Shown here in pieces: positions 5,376 through 5,379 of a stretch of 5,379 bases of DNA. Source of the DNA: CAYHPY01 sp964358485 (lineage in GTDB: Bacteria; Elusimicrobiota; Elusimicrobia; UBA1565; UBA9628); contig CAYHPY010000168.1 of NCBI GenBank assembly GCA_964358485.1, positions 1 to 5,379 of the forward strand, written 5' to 3'. The notes under the pieces were generated by a model. The model made no database searches, had not been told where the DNA came from, and saw nothing but the letters and a program-made list of their open reading frames with translations. Position numbers and translations under genes: made by a program. Position 1 is the stretch's first letter. Each line of letters starts with the position of its first letter.

Positions 5376-5379
5376 CGCT

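Noticed and set aside
5240..5379. C-terminus of a minus-strand gene ending in TGA at 5242-5240
   Set aside because: The frame is open and the hairpin would fit as its terminator, but the translation is only repeat-derived Arg/Val/Ser sequence, so it cannot be supported as a gene from this window.

Overview
The window looks like chromosomal DNA of a GC-rich Gram-negative-type bacterium. Evidence for this is an OmpR-class regulator, two proteins with Sec-type signal peptides and a single-pass membrane protein with a probable extracytoplasmic domain. The style of the genes (secreted Ig-like tails, HEAT repeats, proline-rich linkers) fits a Myxococcota, Bdellovibrionota or Elusimicrobiota-like lineage. 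No marker gene is present, so the phylum is a guess. No RNA gene, transposase, integrase or CRISPR array was seen.

Layout. Four genes run on the minus strand, in transcription order: an OmpR-family response regulator (4382-3660), an unrecognised protein overlapping its end (3697-2960), a secreted HEAT-repeat protein (2723-1611), and a large secreted protein that starts 7 bp later (1603) and runs off the left edge. That last gene is open for 534 codons and is easy to miss because its stop lies outside the window. Its N-terminal half carries the zinc-ligand pattern of the zinc-dependent phospholipase C / S1-P1 nuclease fold, followed by Ig-like domains. On the plus strand, diverging from the regulator, is a membrane-anchored protein with a small beta-rich domain (4486-5184). 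After it come a strong hairpin (5206-5237) and short GC-rich tandem repeats up to the right edge.

Control. The roughly 100 bp between the divergent genes holds two promoter-like elements. The regulator has a perfect -35 TTGACA, a 17-bp spacer and -10 TACACT ending only 8 bp before its ATG, so its mRNA would be leaderless or nearly so. The plus gene has an extended -10 (TGTTATACT) that would leave a leader of about 5 nt.

Composition. By hand count of sample lines, the outer parts are about 62-78% GC, while roughly 250 to 3600 is about 47-63%. The drop covers the unknown gene, the HEAT gene and most of the phospholipase-like gene. One edge falls near the 3' end of the regulator and the other lies inside the phospholipase-like gene. 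This suggests that the secreted-protein cassette has a different history from its surroundings. A simple reading is a regulator followed by an accessory secreted module, with the HEAT protein and the phospholipase-like protein made together and exported together. Their joint function is not known to me.
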